This document shows, in pieces, positions 32,181 through 43,445 of a stretch of DNA of 64,000 nt (position 1 is its first letter; the number at the start of each line of letters is the position of its first letter). The translations under genes and the position numbers were made by a program. Origin of the DNA: Phytophthora quininea. Its lineage: Eukaryota > Oomycota > Peronosporomycetes > Peronosporales > Peronosporaceae. The stretch lies in NCBI GenBank assembly GCA_011947345.1, contig JAAVTG010000243.1:62001-126000 (forward strand), given 5' to 3'. The notes beneath the pieces are model-generated. The model saw nothing but the letters and a program-made list of their open reading frames with translations. It made no database searches and was not told the origin of the DNA.

Positions 32181-33750
32181 TGTCCTAGTTGATATTATAA
32201 AAACAACCCTAACCGCAGTTGATACATTCTGTGTCTATCCTATTTATGCACAAAAACAGCCAGTGTCTGGGCGTGACTTTGGTGACTCCCAGTGACCTGG
32301 GTCACGACATGGCCGCTGACACAGCGCGGCGATCACTAACAGTTGGCTCAGCATCATCTCGAGCAGGTGGGTCTGGGCTTGTGGTGGGGCAGTGTTGAAC
32401 GAAATCGACAAGTGAAGGTACGAGGATTCCTGCACTCGCTTGGAGATTGTCAATCTCAGATTGCGAATGCCATTTTAACCTGCGTAAGCCATTGCCGATC
32501 TACAAGCGTTTCATTGTGAGATTAACACTTACTGTGCAAATGTTTCTTACAGTAGTTAGTATTGGAAGCATTGGTGTCTTGGTGGTGAAGCCAAATGATC
32601 ATGATTACTGAAAGCGCCGACCGATCTTCCCATCTAAGCAAGGCGTGAACTGTAGACAGCCTACAAAAACGTAGTATTTTCCTTGGTTCCGGCTTGAATC
32701 CGAGAGCGACCGCAATTGCTTGGGGAAAATAAACAGTGTATTTGTACGCACAAAGTGACCCTAAAATGCCACGCCGGTGCAAGCGGGGTGGGCCCCTAGT
32801 TGTGGAGCGGTGGGTAAGTTTGCTGAACGAGTCAAATTTGTGAGTGGCTGCTGCTCGCCGGGGACAAAACATACATTCAGTTTGAAATCAACACACGCCG
32901 TCAAAGGAGGCTGGAGTAGCGTTGACGAAGCTATCTACCTGTACTCTGTTTTCTAACCCGCGCGCGGTCATCTTGCCTGAGTTGTCGCGGCTTGGAGTTG
33001 CTAAAACTCTTCGTACAAAACAGTGAAACTTGTTGTGTATATGAGAATTTTGCGCTCTGCATTGAGATAGAATGCCAGCGTGCATGGGAATGGGTCGGCG
33101 TGATGGAATTCATCGTAGACTCCGTTGGCATGCTCTCAACTTTGGATTTGCGTTTGAAGGTTTAGGATTTTCGTGTGTTGGGGCCCCTTCTCCAAGAAAA
33201 TCGACAGCAGTCGCTGATAAGAGCAGCCAGGTGAAGCCTACATGTGGTGAACGTTCCTTTTGGACTCGGTCGCCTCAAAAACTGACTTTCAATTTCCAGG
33301 CTACTCTCCAGATCTTTAATGGGGCAAAGAGTAGTTCATTCGCAAGTTAGGAGTTGAAGTGCCTGATCAAGTCGCAGACTTGCTAACCCGGATGCGTTGT
33401 GGTGGGTTCGCGCGCAAATCGTCGTGTCCTTGAGCGCGCAGATCGACGAACGAGCTGCTTTATCTAATCCTAAAGCCGACCACGTAGCGACTTGAGATGC
33501 AAATGGGAGCACCCGCAGTAAAAGCTCTTCCAGCTAGCCGGAAACTGTGCTGTAATATCCATCCTGTATATTAAACAATGTGGCGAAAATCCTCTCGCGT
33601 CAGCTTCCCGATTGCTTTTTTCTTTTTCTCGAGGTTTACGCGACTTCGCAATGCTTTGGGGTGGAGACTTGTGCAACTTGGCCTGAGGTCAAATCATCAT
33701 TTCCCAATTTCACTCGAGGCACCAGAGAACTTCTTCATCACCACCACTCC
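32181..33750. other. No gene seen
   Basis: About 1.6 kb with short open frames on both strands, none longer than about 116 codons or carrying motifs. GC content is mixed. No repeat ends recognised. Confidence 0.35.
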
Positions 33751-34084
33751 AAATGAAACTGGTTGCAGCGTTGGCCTTTGCTGCGGCTCTGTTCATCGCC
33801 TAAGTCAGTGCGGCCTCCTCTGTTCCGGTCCAGCCACGTACCAGCCCCGCCCTCGCTCCATCGCTTCCGCCCATAATGGCCCCTCTCCACCGTCGGGAAG
33901 AAGCCCGTACTGCCGTGGAAACAATTGCGACCAGAAAACTAAATGGTCGGTCCGAAAGACAGCCAACCGAGTTGCTAGTCACAGCTATAGCGGATCAATA
34001 AATGCCACACGATTGTCTTGCAACACTCGTTTCCATTCATGTCGACCGTGCGAGTCCAACGTGTTCCACGTTTACTGCCTGGTG
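33751..34084 (+). pseudogene. Broken small secreted protein, Cys-containing
   Basis: ATG at 33751 starts a clear signal peptide (MKLVAALAFAAALFIA), interrupted by TAA two residues before a likely cleavage site (VSA). A Pro/Ala-rich stretch (VPVQPRTSPALAPSLPP) follows in frame. A different frame then holds a Cys-containing end (SCNTRFHSCRPCESNVFHVYC). Secreted Cys-rich proteins of this size include oomycete protease inhibitors and toxin-like effectors, but the Cys spacing does not let me name a family. Nonsense and frame change indicate a pseudogene. Confidence 0.4.
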
Positions 34085-34288
34085 TAGCACGTGCAGGTAA
34101 ACTGTCCCGAAGGTGATCCCATCGATGGCTGTGCAGTGCGAGATGCTCGTCCCCGGCTCCAATCTGGAAGCACTGTGTAGCACCCTCGGCTTCCATCAGC
34201 GAGGAAGGCCCCTGGTGTGACCAAGTCAACGCACAGCTGCGCCGTCTTCGACTCATCCGCGGTCTAAGGGGCACCGTGTCTTTCGACC

Positions 34289-34304
34289 GCTCATTCCGCA
34301 ACTT
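34289..34304 (+). promoter_or_regulatory. Oomycete initiator-like element upstream of alpha/beta hydrolase 1
   Basis: GCTCATTCCGCAACTT matches the oomycete core promoter consensus GCTCATTYYNCAWTTT at nearly every position. It ends 32 bases before the ATG at 34337, giving a short 5' UTR as is usual in oomycetes. Confidence 0.65.
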
Positions 34305-34336
34305 GCAGCGTCGCTCCAACGTCCAAGATCGTCGCG

Positions 34337-35646
34337 ATGAAGCACGTCCGCGACTTCGTGAACGAGCGAGCGCCAGGCTACCAGGCCGCCTACACGCTGC
34401 CGGTCTTCGTGGTGGTGACGGTGCTGTCGCTCTGGGTCAACGCCACGCACTTGCAATGGCTGGGCCTTAGCCACCTCGTCGTGCTCGTCAAGCTGATGCT
34501 GCTTCTGGCCGTGCATGAGCTGCTTCGTCCCTTGTGTCTCTCCTTCCGAGACGTCTGCACCTTGACGACCCACTTGGTCACGGCGGCCAATGCGGCGGTC
34601 TTCAACTTTGCCAAGAGGGGACTGCGCCACAAGTTCCCCGAGTGGACGCTCTGGTACGAGTGGTTCCAGGCCATCGCCTTCGCTGCGGGGCAGCGCAACG
34701 GCAAGCACATCCTCAAAATGCCCAACGCGGTGGCCATGCGCCGCAACTTCGACCTCGTCGGTCGATTGCTCGGGGCCGTCGCATGTTGGCGTCATAATCA
34801 TCGAATCGAGAGCTTCCGGCACAACGGACTCGAGCACCTCTGGCTGCGCCCCAAGACGACCGATAACTCCGACAACGACGACCGTGAACGTGTCGTGGTG
34901 CTGTACTACCACGGCGGCGGGTATGCGCTCTGCAGTCCGCACTTCTTCGTCGAGTTCGGCAGTCGACTGCTGGCCCAGATCAAGACCCAACTCGCGGTCG
35001 AAGCGATGGATGTCGAGATATTGCTGGCGAACTACCGTAAACTGCCCGAGGTGAGTTTCCCGCTCCTCTAGACGACGCCATGGCCATGTTCAACTACCTC
35101 GTCAAGCACGAGCAAGTGCCGGCTCGCCGCATCATCTTGGCGGGCGATAGCGCCGGCGCCGGTCTGGCGTTGGCGACGCTGTTGAGACTTCGTCGTTCTT
35201 GCAGCGACAGTCCTATGGCCGTCATGGTCAACTGTCCGTTCGCAGACTTGTCGGCTGAGGTGGCGGTATCGCCGCACTGCTTCATCACCAAGCCCATGCT
35301 CGACGCCATCCGAGACTTTTGCGTACTGGAGACGCCGCAGTCGTCGTGGCAAGAAGGAGTTTTGCTGCAGACGGATCTCCGAGGATTGCCGCCGATGTTC
35401 GTCCAAGCGGCAGAGTTCGACATCCTGCACCAGCAGTCACTGCAACTGGCCAGGAACGCTCGGTCGGACGGCGTCGACATTACGTTGGACGTGCACCAGC
35501 ACATGCCGCACGTGTTCACACTGTTCCCGCATTTTGTGATGCCGCAGTCGAGCGTGGGGATCGAGCGAATGGCTCGCTTTGTGGTGAAACAATTGACGGA
35601 GCATCGACTTCCTGTGCAGCTACCTGGTGCAGCACCAGCATTCTAA
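34337..35646 (+). CDS. Alpha/beta hydrolase (arylacetamide deacetylase/sterol esterase-like), copy 1, one frame break
   Basis: N-terminal membrane segments (LPVFVVVTVLSLWV and LVVLVKLMLLLAVH) anchor a hormone-sensitive-lipase-type domain. The oxyanion box is YYHGGGYAL, followed by LLANYRKLPE, the nucleophile elbow GDSAGAG, the acid at AAEFDIL and the His at MPHVF. It would hydrolyse ester or acetyl groups of small lipophilic substrates at the endoplasmic reticulum. The frame breaks at 35061-35070, where one base seems missing between SFP and the following DDAMAMFNYL; the rest to the stop at 35646 is clean. Two paralogs follow in the same orientation at 38317 and 39877 and a scrambled one lies at 61.5-62.4 kb. 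The initiator match at 34289 supports the start. Confidence 0.85.
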
Positions 35647-35801
35647 AGACGAAGGGGGGATATTTGTCGACGTATGGGAGTAGTGCTGTAATGAACGAGT
35701 TGTAGCAGGCTAACTTTTTTGCGCGGGTTAACGAACTCCAGTTGTATTCCTTCTCGTTCGACGTAAGCAAAAGCTACGTAACATGGCAGAGGAGTCATTG
35801 T

Positions 35802-36245
35802 TCACCTAACAAGTTTGCCCGCATCGCGACGCCACTGTGCGAAGTCGTCGACAAGTGACTTAAACTTCTTGTATTGTGAGAGCCCCATAATGTGGGCAAG
35901 ATTGGACGACTGGTATCTGTGCAGCCAGTCGTTAAACATTTCTGTCTTGTAGTGCTGATCACTCAGCATCTTCTCGAACTTGGCAACGCTGAATCTCTCG
36001 TCATCGTCGGCGCTCTCAGAATCGTCGTCATCACTGTCGTCATCGCTGCTTTCGTCGTCGTATTTGTCGACGAGCTTCTTGGAGCTTCTCAGAAACCTCT
36101 TCTCGGTAGCGTCCGTCAGAGCATCAGCTCCGTTTAACACTTCGCTCGAAGCCATTTTTTATAGTCCAGTTGTGGTGGTCAAAGCAGAAGCTTCGTTCCC
36201 GAAACTGGCGACTGCGGCCAGCAGTAGGATGGTACAAATTCGCAT
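35802..36245 (-). pseudogene. Broken RxLR-type effector (RFLR...DDER), paralog of the 878 copy
   Basis: ATG at 36245-36243 starts a signal peptide (MRICTILLLAAVASFGNEASA). An in-frame TAA at 36161-36159 follows TTTTGL, after which KMASSEVLNGADALTDATEK, RFLR and a very acidic run of Asp and Ser up to DDER are all in the same frame. The C-terminal domain (FEKMLSDQHYKTEMFNDWLHRY, then GLSQYKKFKSLVDDFAQW) has the W...L pattern of WY-type domains. The only fault seen is that single nonsense codon. Its relative at 878-1204 is broken at other positions. An initiator element lies 50 bases upstream. Target and activity are unknown. Confidence 0.78.
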
Positions 36246-36296
36246 CGTCGGGGCAGGGTGGGGAATGTTAGACTTGTTTGCTGAGAAGCGAATTGG

Positions 36297-36310
36297 AGAA
36301 TGGAGAATGA
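36297..36310 (-). promoter_or_regulatory. Oomycete initiator-like element of the RFLR pseudogene
   Basis: TCATTCTCCATTCT on the minus strand fits TCATTYYNCAWTTT and stands about 50 bases before the ATG at 36245. The promoter thus looks intact although the gene is broken. Confidence 0.6.
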
Positions 36311-38316
36311 GGAAACTGTTGGCAGGGATACCGAACAGCAAAGCCAATCTCGACGAGTGGCGGCGACGTATTATGGGATGCCGTTTACTTTGCCCGTGTA
36401 ATTTCTTGGCGCTTAGTTGCCACATCAATTCCGAGCTGACGAACAGGATCTCAACCGGCTTTGTATTTGCCAGACTTTTCTGCTGTTTCACTTGCTGTCA
36501 GCAAGAACAAATTGCAAGTTAAATTCCATATGAGCTTGCAACAAAATCAAAATGTCGCCCTTTGCGAACGCAAAATGTCGTGGTGGCAGACAGGCAGTAC
36601 ACGTTCGTTTCCAGGGTTATCTTTTCGAAAAGACTAAGTATGAAAAGCATTGATAGTTTAGTGTGCAAACGAATCCGCTGTTTGCAATAATGTGTTGACC
36701 TATTGCAACTAGAGACGATCTTGTTTCTTGTCCTGGATTGCGGATGCATGTGTTGACGGGATGGATCATGGGATGACAAGCGCACAGCATCTCTAGTGCA
36801 CCAAGGCAATAGTTTGAAAATATTTGAAGGGGGAAAAGGAAAGTCGATCGGAAGAAGCGTGATTTCAATCGAGCTGGTGGAACTGATCATTGCTTGGCAA
36901 TAGTAAGAACAAACTCAAGGTGTTCACCCAGCATCATACACACACTCTGGGGCTTATTTGGCGCTGCTCTATCTGTCCTTGAACTCAAGAGTAAACTGTG
37001 CTTTAAAACTTCATCCTCCATCATCTTTGACAAGGAAACTCATGTATCCTTTTTCTCTTATCCGTGCTTTGTAGTAGCCTTGAATGAACGACTTGGTATT
37101 CTGGACCAGTCACACCATGCTGGGGGCAATTTGGGGTTTATCAGAAGCGGTTTGCTTCGTACCAACGGAGACTTCACTCTTTCCCTCGATTTTCCCTCCA
37201 AAGTTGCTGGCGGTCGCGATCATCAAATTAGTAACTGCTGCCGCAAGCTGACGGTAATGTGAAGCGATGAAGGTGGATGGGAAGAAAGTTGAGACAGCCT
37301 CTTGTCGAACGCTGCAACATTGAATGCTTTCTTTCCGTCGTCATTGCTCGCCTTTTGATTGTGTAGATCGTCCCAGGTTTCGAACTCGTAAAACATGTAC
37401 TGCTCACAAACTCTCTTGTAGTTTGTGGCAAACCATCTATTGTTGCGGAAGCAAATATTTAAGGTATATCTCTTGGTGAATACAAAAGTGTGTGAAACTA
37501 CTTCGAAGTCGGAACGAAAAAAGCGAACGAAGCGGGCTTGTAAGCTATTGCGCGAAGAAACGTGTTTGGCATATTATAACCTCAATTGGGAAGTACCGTC
37601 CATAATTTGATAGCACCGTAGTTTTGCGGAACAAAATGTTATCATCGGTGCCATCCGAAGCCCTCCTCCTCCCCTCTTTCCAACGGAAATATGGAAGCAG
37701 ATTTGGTATGCAGGCCTCGACACAACTAAGGAGAAGTTTTGTGATGGACCTGTCGGAACTCGTCAGATAAACGGCAAGATCCAAGTTACGATAAAATAAT
37801 GCTCTGGTGGTAGATTTTGTTTTTGCAATCGTGTTTTCAGCTAGTGTATTAGCCTGTCATCTCGACGCTCCTCCGGGCAAGTTTTGTGTTGCTGGACACG
37901 GACGCGCAGTTCCATCTTGTCGTCGTCCGTCCAGGTTAGAGCGAAAAGAATGATATTTCACGACTACCGCGAGAAGCTAAGTTCCCAGCTACAGAAGAGG
38001 TCCATACTTTGCATCTAAGATAAGTTTTTTTCCGATATCAAGCACAACGCGAAGCTTTGCTGCTCCCACGAAAGCGATCCCCAACAGATCCCCAAAGTTA
38101 ATCAAGGTCACGCAGAGAGGTCATAGAGCTAAGATATTCAAGGCTCTACTAGGCTCAGGCTGAGCACCAGACCGACCAAAACAACAATCAAAGGCAACTT
38201 GCCAACTTCAACTTTGCTCATGGCTACAACAACAGTCGCTGAAAGCCGTTGGTGACAATGAGGCCTCACATACTTAGTTCCCCATCGATGTCGATGGTCC
38301 TCACTTAACAACTTGC
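36311..38316. other. No gene seen
   Basis: Two kilobases without a supportable gene. A 122-codon plus-strand frame (36894-37262) lacks motifs and codon bias. TCACTTAACAACTT at 38301 is a weak initiator-like match just before the second hydrolase. Confidence 0.35.
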
Positions 38317-39626
38317 ATGAAAAACGTCAGCTCGATGGTGCCGCTGCAGACTCTCGTCCAGCTCTGGACTGACCCCGACCGCCGTCGCCAGTTCCTCGTT
38401 TGGCTCGTTCGTGGATCTTCTGCAGTCGTCGCCTTCGCGCTGCTGCACGACCTGTGCAAGGGGCTCTGCCGAACGCCGTTGGAGACCGCTCGGCTTCTGG
38501 TGCAAGTCTCGTTGACAGTCTGCAAGACACTGCTGCAGTACGTCAAGCGCGGCTTCAAGCCCAAGTTCCCCAAGTGGACTTTGCAATTCGAACTGCTGCG
38601 AGGCATCATGCGCGACGGCTCCAACATGTTTGGGGAGCGTATCGTCGTGGAGCAGCACGCTCGAGTGATCCGACGCCAGAGCGAAGTCTTCGGGTCGTTT
38701 CTGGGATGGTTTGCTCGACTTCAGCATGGTCTGCAACTCGAGAGCGTGCACTTCAACGGCCTCGAACATCTATGGCTGAAAGGCAAGACCTCGAATGTCA
38801 ATGCAAAACGCCTGGTGGTGCTGTTCTACCATGGTGGAGGCTACGCGGTGCTCAGTCCGAGGATGTACATTTCCTTCTGCAGCGCTCTCGCCAACGCTGT
38901 CAAACAGGAGATCGCTGCACGAGTGGAGGGGGAAAAGTCGCAGTGGACGTCTTCCTGGCCAACTACCGCAAACTGCCCGAGCATCAGTTCCCCGTTCCAG
39001 CGGAAGACGCGGTGGCCATGTACGAGTATTTGCTACATCAAGGCCTAGATGCGTCGCAGATCATCCTGGCTGGTGACAGCGCTGGCGGTGGACTCGTATT
39101 GTCGACGTTGCTACGCGTTCGCGATGGGAAGGCAGGTATCCCGATGCCACTAGCAGCGATTGTGGCGTGTCCGCTGGCGGATCTCTCCGGGGACGACGAC
39201 GAGAGTCGTGGTCAGCACTGCGTGCTGTCGACCAACATGACGTCGGCCTGCCTGCGCCAGTACCACCCGACACGTGAAGATCCGAGCACGTGGGCGGACG
39301 CCTCGGCAGTACATTGCGATCTGCAGGGTTTACCACCGGTGTTCGTTCAATCTGCCACGTTGGACCGACTGTTCCAGCACTCGATGCGGCTTGTGAAGAA
39401 AGCCAAAGCTGATGGTGTGAGCGACTGGGAGCTCGACGTGCACGACGGTGTTCCGCACGTGTTCATGGTCTTTCCAGGGTACGTGCTACCGTACGCGCAC
39501 GTTGGTGTCCGGAAATTGGCAGCATTTGTAGCCAAGCAGTTCGAGAGTTCTCTCAAGAACACCGCGGCTGCTCGCACCTGCAGAGACGGAAGAGTGGAGC
39601 CCGAGACGACTCCTTCTGCAGCTTAA
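38317..39626 (+). CDS. Alpha/beta hydrolase (arylacetamide deacetylase/sterol esterase-like), copy 2, one frame break
   Basis: From the ATG at 38317 the N-terminal part (TLVQLWTDPDRRRQFLVWLV, one membrane segment VVAFALLHDLC) leads to RGFKPKFPKWTLQFEL, NGLEHLWLK and the oxyanion box FYHGGGYAV. A frame change at about 38926-38936 in a GGGGGAAAA run, where one base seems missing, then gives VDVFLANYRKLPEHQFPVPAED, the nucleophile GDSAGGG, LADLSGDDDES, the acid at ATLDRLF and the His at VPHVF. It ends in a Thr/Ser-rich tail at 39626. Catalytic residues are complete. Tandem with copy 3, 250 bases downstream, and clearly closer to it than to copy 1. Confidence 0.87.
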
Positions 39627-39660
39627 ATGCAGATCTCGAGGGTTCTCGACAAGTAATTGC

Positions 39661-39858
39661 ATGGAGACGTTCTATTTGCTTGGGTTGTCAGTTGTAGGCT
39701 GCATCGCATTGTCATTACTTTCTGCATGGGGGCACGCGTTGGAGCTGCTGCACTTTTGCCGACAGCTTCACCGAGATTTGATGATGGCTACAGCCGAAAC
39801 GGATATCGTTCACCAGTCGAGCCGCCACTTGGCAACGCACCTCGAGCCTCGCAAGTGA
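39661..39858 (+). CDS. Small ORF upstream of hydrolase copy 3, possible membrane-anchor exon or uORF
   Basis: 65 aa from ATG 39661 with a hydrophobic start (YLLGLSVVGCIALSLLSAW) then a polar part. It ends at TGA 39856-39858 and is in the same frame as the hydrolase ATG at 39877, separated only by that stop and six codons. It could be an upstream ORF that tunes translation, a leader peptide gained from a duplication, or chance. No motif identifies it. Confidence 0.3.
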   Translation: METFYLLGLSVVGCIALSLLSAWGHALELLHFCRQLHRDLMMATAETDIVHQSSRHLATHLEPRK

Positions 39859-39876
39859 CCCGTGAAGACCACGACC

Positions 39877-41179
39877 ATGCAAGCGTTGTTGACGCCTCTG
39901 TTTGAGCTCTGGACCGACCCTGAATGCCGCAGCGCCATGTTCTGGTGGGTCGTCGTCGCAACTGTGGCAGTACTCGTCTGGTACCTGCTGTTGGAGTCGC
40001 TCCAAGGCGTCTGCCGCACGTCAATGGAGACGGCCGAACTACTGGCACTACTCTCCTGGACAACCTTGAAGACGCTGGTGCATTACGTCCTCCGAGGCTT
40101 CAAGCCGAGATTCCCAACTGGACGCTCCGCTTCGAGCTGGTACAAGGCCTCGTACGCACCACCACTACCAAGTACGGCGACCGTTTCTTCGACAAACGGC
40201 ATGCACAGGTTCTGCGTCACCAAAGCGGTATCACTGGGAGCTTCCTGGGTTGGTTTGCCTGCCAGCAGCACAAGTTGCGCCTCGAGACGGTGCAGTTCAA
40301 CGGCCTAGAGCAGCTCTGGCTCAAGTCCACCCCCGCTAAAGCGGTCAGTGCCGACGCCACGCGGCTGGTGGTGCTCTACTACCACGGAGGGGCTTACGCC
40401 GTCAATTGCCCACGCACGTACATCGCCTACTGCAGCGCTTTGGTGGATCTCATCAAGCGAGACTTCGCCTTGAAGACTGGAGGTCGAGATATCACCGTCG
40501 ACGTTTTCCTGGCCAACTACCGCAAACTGCCGGAATACCGCTACCCTGTACCGGCGGAAGATGCGGTGACCATGTACGAGTACCTGCTGCGGCACGAAGG
40601 TCTGCAGCCCAAGCAGATCATCCTGGCTGGTGACAGCGCTGGCGGTGGACTCGTGCTGTCGACGTTACTGCGCGTCCGCGACGGTAAAACGAGCGGCAAG
40701 GTGGAGCTGCCGCTGGCAGCGATCGTGTCGTCCCCGTTACCGACCTCACCAACGACGAGGACGTGAACGAAGGCCAGCACTGCATCATCTCGCCCAGATT
40801 GACGTCGGCCTGCCTGCGCCGGTACCACCCGACCCACCACGACCCCAGCACGTGGGCAGATGCCTCTCCTGTCCAGTGTGATCTGACAGGACTGCCGCCG
40901 ATGCTCGTGCAGGTCGGCGGACTCGAGTACATTCTGCAGCACTCGACACGTCTAGCGGCGAAGGCCAAAGCAGACGGCGTGACCAACCTGGAGCTTGATG
41001 TGCATGAAAACATGCCGCACGTCTTCACCTTCTTCCCGAGCTACGTGTTGCCGTACAGTCGAGTTGGCTTCCAGAAGATGGCAGCGTTTGCAGTGAAGCA
41101 GCTCCTAGCAGCAACCGAGGACGGCAAGGTCGCAGAGCTGAGGACCGAGACCGAGACGACTGCTCGATCAATATTGTAA
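39877..41179 (+). CDS. Alpha/beta hydrolase copy 3, two frame breaks, altered acid residue
   Basis: ATG at 39877 (ALLTPLFELWTDPECR), membrane segment VVVATVAVLVWYLLL, then RGFKPRFP. One base seems missing at 40111-40120, after which the frame gives NWTLRFELVQG, NGLEQLWLK, the oxyanion box YYHGGAYAV (third Gly replaced by Ala), VDVFLANYRKLPEYRYP and GDSAGGG. A second single-base loss at 40737-40742 leads to the last frame: SACLRRYHPTHHDPSTW, GLPPMLVQVGGLEYIL, where the catalytic Asp position holds Glu, and MPHVFTFFP with the His. The HGGA box is known in active relatives; the Asp-to-Glu change could lower or alter activity. Ends at 41179. Confidence 0.85.
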
Positions 41180-41388
41180 TGAACAGGTAACAACACCGAC
41201 TCCGAACTTGCTGCTTGGTCTCCGCATGCTGCAGGCCGATCAGCTTCGGATTGAGCATTCGCAAATCGCTTGTGCGCGCGCCATGAGCAAGCCAAGTCGG
41301 CGACTCTGGTGCTTGGTGTCGCCGGCAACTTCACCATCCTTTCATTGGCCAGAAAAACGCGCGGCTCTACGTCAGCGATCCATTTGGG

Positions 41389-41404
41389 GCTCACTTTGCC
41401 ATTC
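41389..41404 (+). promoter_or_regulatory. Oomycete initiator-like element upstream of enolase
   Basis: GCTCACTTTGCCATTC resembles the consensus GCTCATTYYNCAWTTT and stands 44 bases before the ATG at 41448. The distance favours that ATG over the next one at 41495. Confidence 0.55.
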
Positions 41405-41447
41405 GCCTGGTGCTTCGCAACTCTTCCTCCTCTTCCTCCTCTTTGCC

Positions 41448-42822
41448 ATGTTCGTCCGCTCGACCGTCGCCCCGCTGCGCCGCGCCGCGTCCCCATGGGT
41501 GCCGCCCGCAACGCCAGCGCCATCTCCTCCATCCACGCGCGCGAGATCATCGACAGCCGCGGCAACCCCACGGTGGAGGTGGACCTGACGCTGGCCAACG
41601 ACCCGCAGATCTACCGCGCGTCGGTGCCCTCGGGCGCCTCCACGGGCATCCACGAGGCCGTGGAGCTGCGCGACGGCGGCAAGCGCTACAGCGGCAAGGG
41701 TGTGCAGCAGGCCGTGAGCAACGTCAAGAGTGTGCTCGCCCCCAAGCTGCTCGGAGCGGACCCCACCAAGCAGCGCGAGATCGACGACCTGATGCGTCAG
41801 ATCGACGGCACCGACAACAAGGGTAAGCTCGGCGCCAACGCCATCCTGGGCGTGTCGCTCGCCGTTGCCAAGGCCGGCGCCGCCGCCAAGGGCGTGCCGC
41901 TCTACCAGCACTTTGCCGATCTTATCGGCAACAAGAACCTGGTGCTGCCTGTGCCGTCGTTCAACGTCATTAACGGCGGCTCGCACGCCGGCAACAAGCT
42001 GGCCTTCCAGGAGTTCATGCTGCTTCCCACGGGTGCCGAGAGCTTCTCGGAGGCCATGGTCATGGGCTGCGAAGTGTACCACCAGCTCAAGAGCGTCATT
42101 AAGAAGAAATACGGCCAGGACGCCACCAACGTGGGCGACGAGGAGGCTTCGCCCCCAACATCCAGAGCAACCGTGAGGGCGTCGAACTGCTCATGGAGGC
42201 CATCAACCGCGCCGGCTACGACGGCAAGATCGGCATCGGTATGGACGTGGCCTCGTCTGAGTTCCTCACCAAGGACGGCAAGTACGACCTGGACTTCAAG
42301 ACGGAGGGCTCGAGCGACCTGCTCACGGGCGAGGAGCTGGGCCAGCTCTACCAGGACCTGGCCAAGGAGTTCCCCATCGTCAGCATCGAGGACCCGTTTG
42401 ACCAGGACGACTGGACCCACTACACGAGCTTCACCAACAGCATCGGCGACAAGGTGCAGATCGTGGGCGACGACCTGCTGTGCACCAACCCCAAGCGCAT
42501 CGTCACCGCCCTGGACAAGAAGGCCTGCAACGCCCTACTGCTCAAGGTCAACCAGATCGGCAGCGTCACCGAAAGCGTGGACGCCGTGGCGCTCGCCCAG
42601 AAGAACGGCTGGGGCGTCATGACCTCGCACCGCAGTGGCGAGACCGAGGACTCGTACATCGCCGACCTGGCTGTGGGTCTGGCCACGGGCCAGATCAAGA
42701 CCGGCGCCCCGTGCCGCTCGGAGCGTCTTGCCAAGTACAACCAACTGCTGCGCATTGAGGAGGCTCTGGGCAGCGACGCTAAGTACGCCGGCAAGTACTT
42801 CCGCAACCCGTGCAAGATGTAA
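41448..42822 (+). CDS. ENO: Enolase, probable mitochondrial presequence, two frame breaks
   Basis: Enolase converts 2-phosphoglycerate to phosphoenolpyruvate. The body starts [20 protein letters not shown] at 41495 and shows [34 protein letters not shown] (metal-binding Glu and Asp), [14 protein letters not shown] (catalytic Lys) and SHRSGETED, ending CKM at 42822. From the upstream ATG at 41448 a different frame encodes [15 protein letters not shown], a basic amphipathic stretch like a mitochondrial targeting signal; one base seems missing in the CCCC run before 41495. A second single-base loss at 42141-42147 lies in GDEGGF, replacing the conserved glycines. Enolase is essential, so both are probably sequence errors. 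Stramenopiles are known to send late glycolytic enzymes to mitochondria. Confidence 0.93.
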
Positions 42823-43391
42823 GCAAGCCCAATCAGTTGTACAGGTAGCCGCAGCTCGGAGATAAGGAATAAATGAATTCGCTCCGATCTCGCAACTTGC
42901 ACCTGCATTTACATAGCATAAAGACATCCATGCGCGCGTGAGAGCCTGTGTCGCCTTGCCGCTCTTTGCAAATGCTCTGAAAAGCAAGGTGGCGAGCAGG
43001 AATGCGCTCCAGGCGCAATTTGGCGCGTGGATGCTTCAACATGGCAGTGCAACCACCCAACTGTGATGATTGCCGGCCAAAAACACTGCCGATACCAAAC
43101 ACTGAGCGCCCAAAGCCATATCGTTTACGATAGAGTCAACAGTGCAAAGAGCCCCATCATCCAGCTTCAGATATCGATAGGTCTTGCGCGGCCTCGCTTG
43201 AGCAGACAGCAAAGGCCCAAGTGCTCACTCAAAGATATGATGACCACATGGACAGCGGTCTCTGCAGGCAAACAAAAATGTGTGGTAAGATTTGCTTGGT
43301 ATCTTTCAGTCAATCATGCTTTGTCCAAGTCACGCATACAAACTCTCAGTCAACGGCAGTTGAAGTCTATGGAGACCGCTCGCCGCGACCT
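42823..43391. other. No gene seen
   Basis: About 570 bases between the enolase stop and the initiator of the beta-glucosidase, containing short frames only. It probably holds the enolase 3' end and the promoter of the next gene. Confidence 0.4.
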
Positions 43392-43406
43392 CTCAGTCGC
43401 CAATTT
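43392..43406 (+). promoter_or_regulatory. Oomycete initiator-like element upstream of beta-glucosidase
   Basis: CTCAGTCGCCAATTT agrees with CTCATTYYNCAWTTT at most positions and ends 39 bases before the ATG at 43446. Confidence 0.5.
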
Positions 43407-43445
43407 GACTGGTCCCACATAGATCTCCTCGCTTCGACTGCCAAG

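Noticed and set aside
35051..35071. GTGAGT...CTCTAG as an intron in hydrolase 1
   Set aside because: Only 21 bases long, and removing it does not restore the frame; a single missing base fits the paralogs better.
36894..37262. 122-codon plus-strand frame
   Set aside because: No motif, no signal peptide and AT-rich context; consistent with chance.
41372..42082. Long open frame antisense to enolase
   Set aside because: It mirrors the GC-rich third-position bias of enolase and has no motifs of its own.
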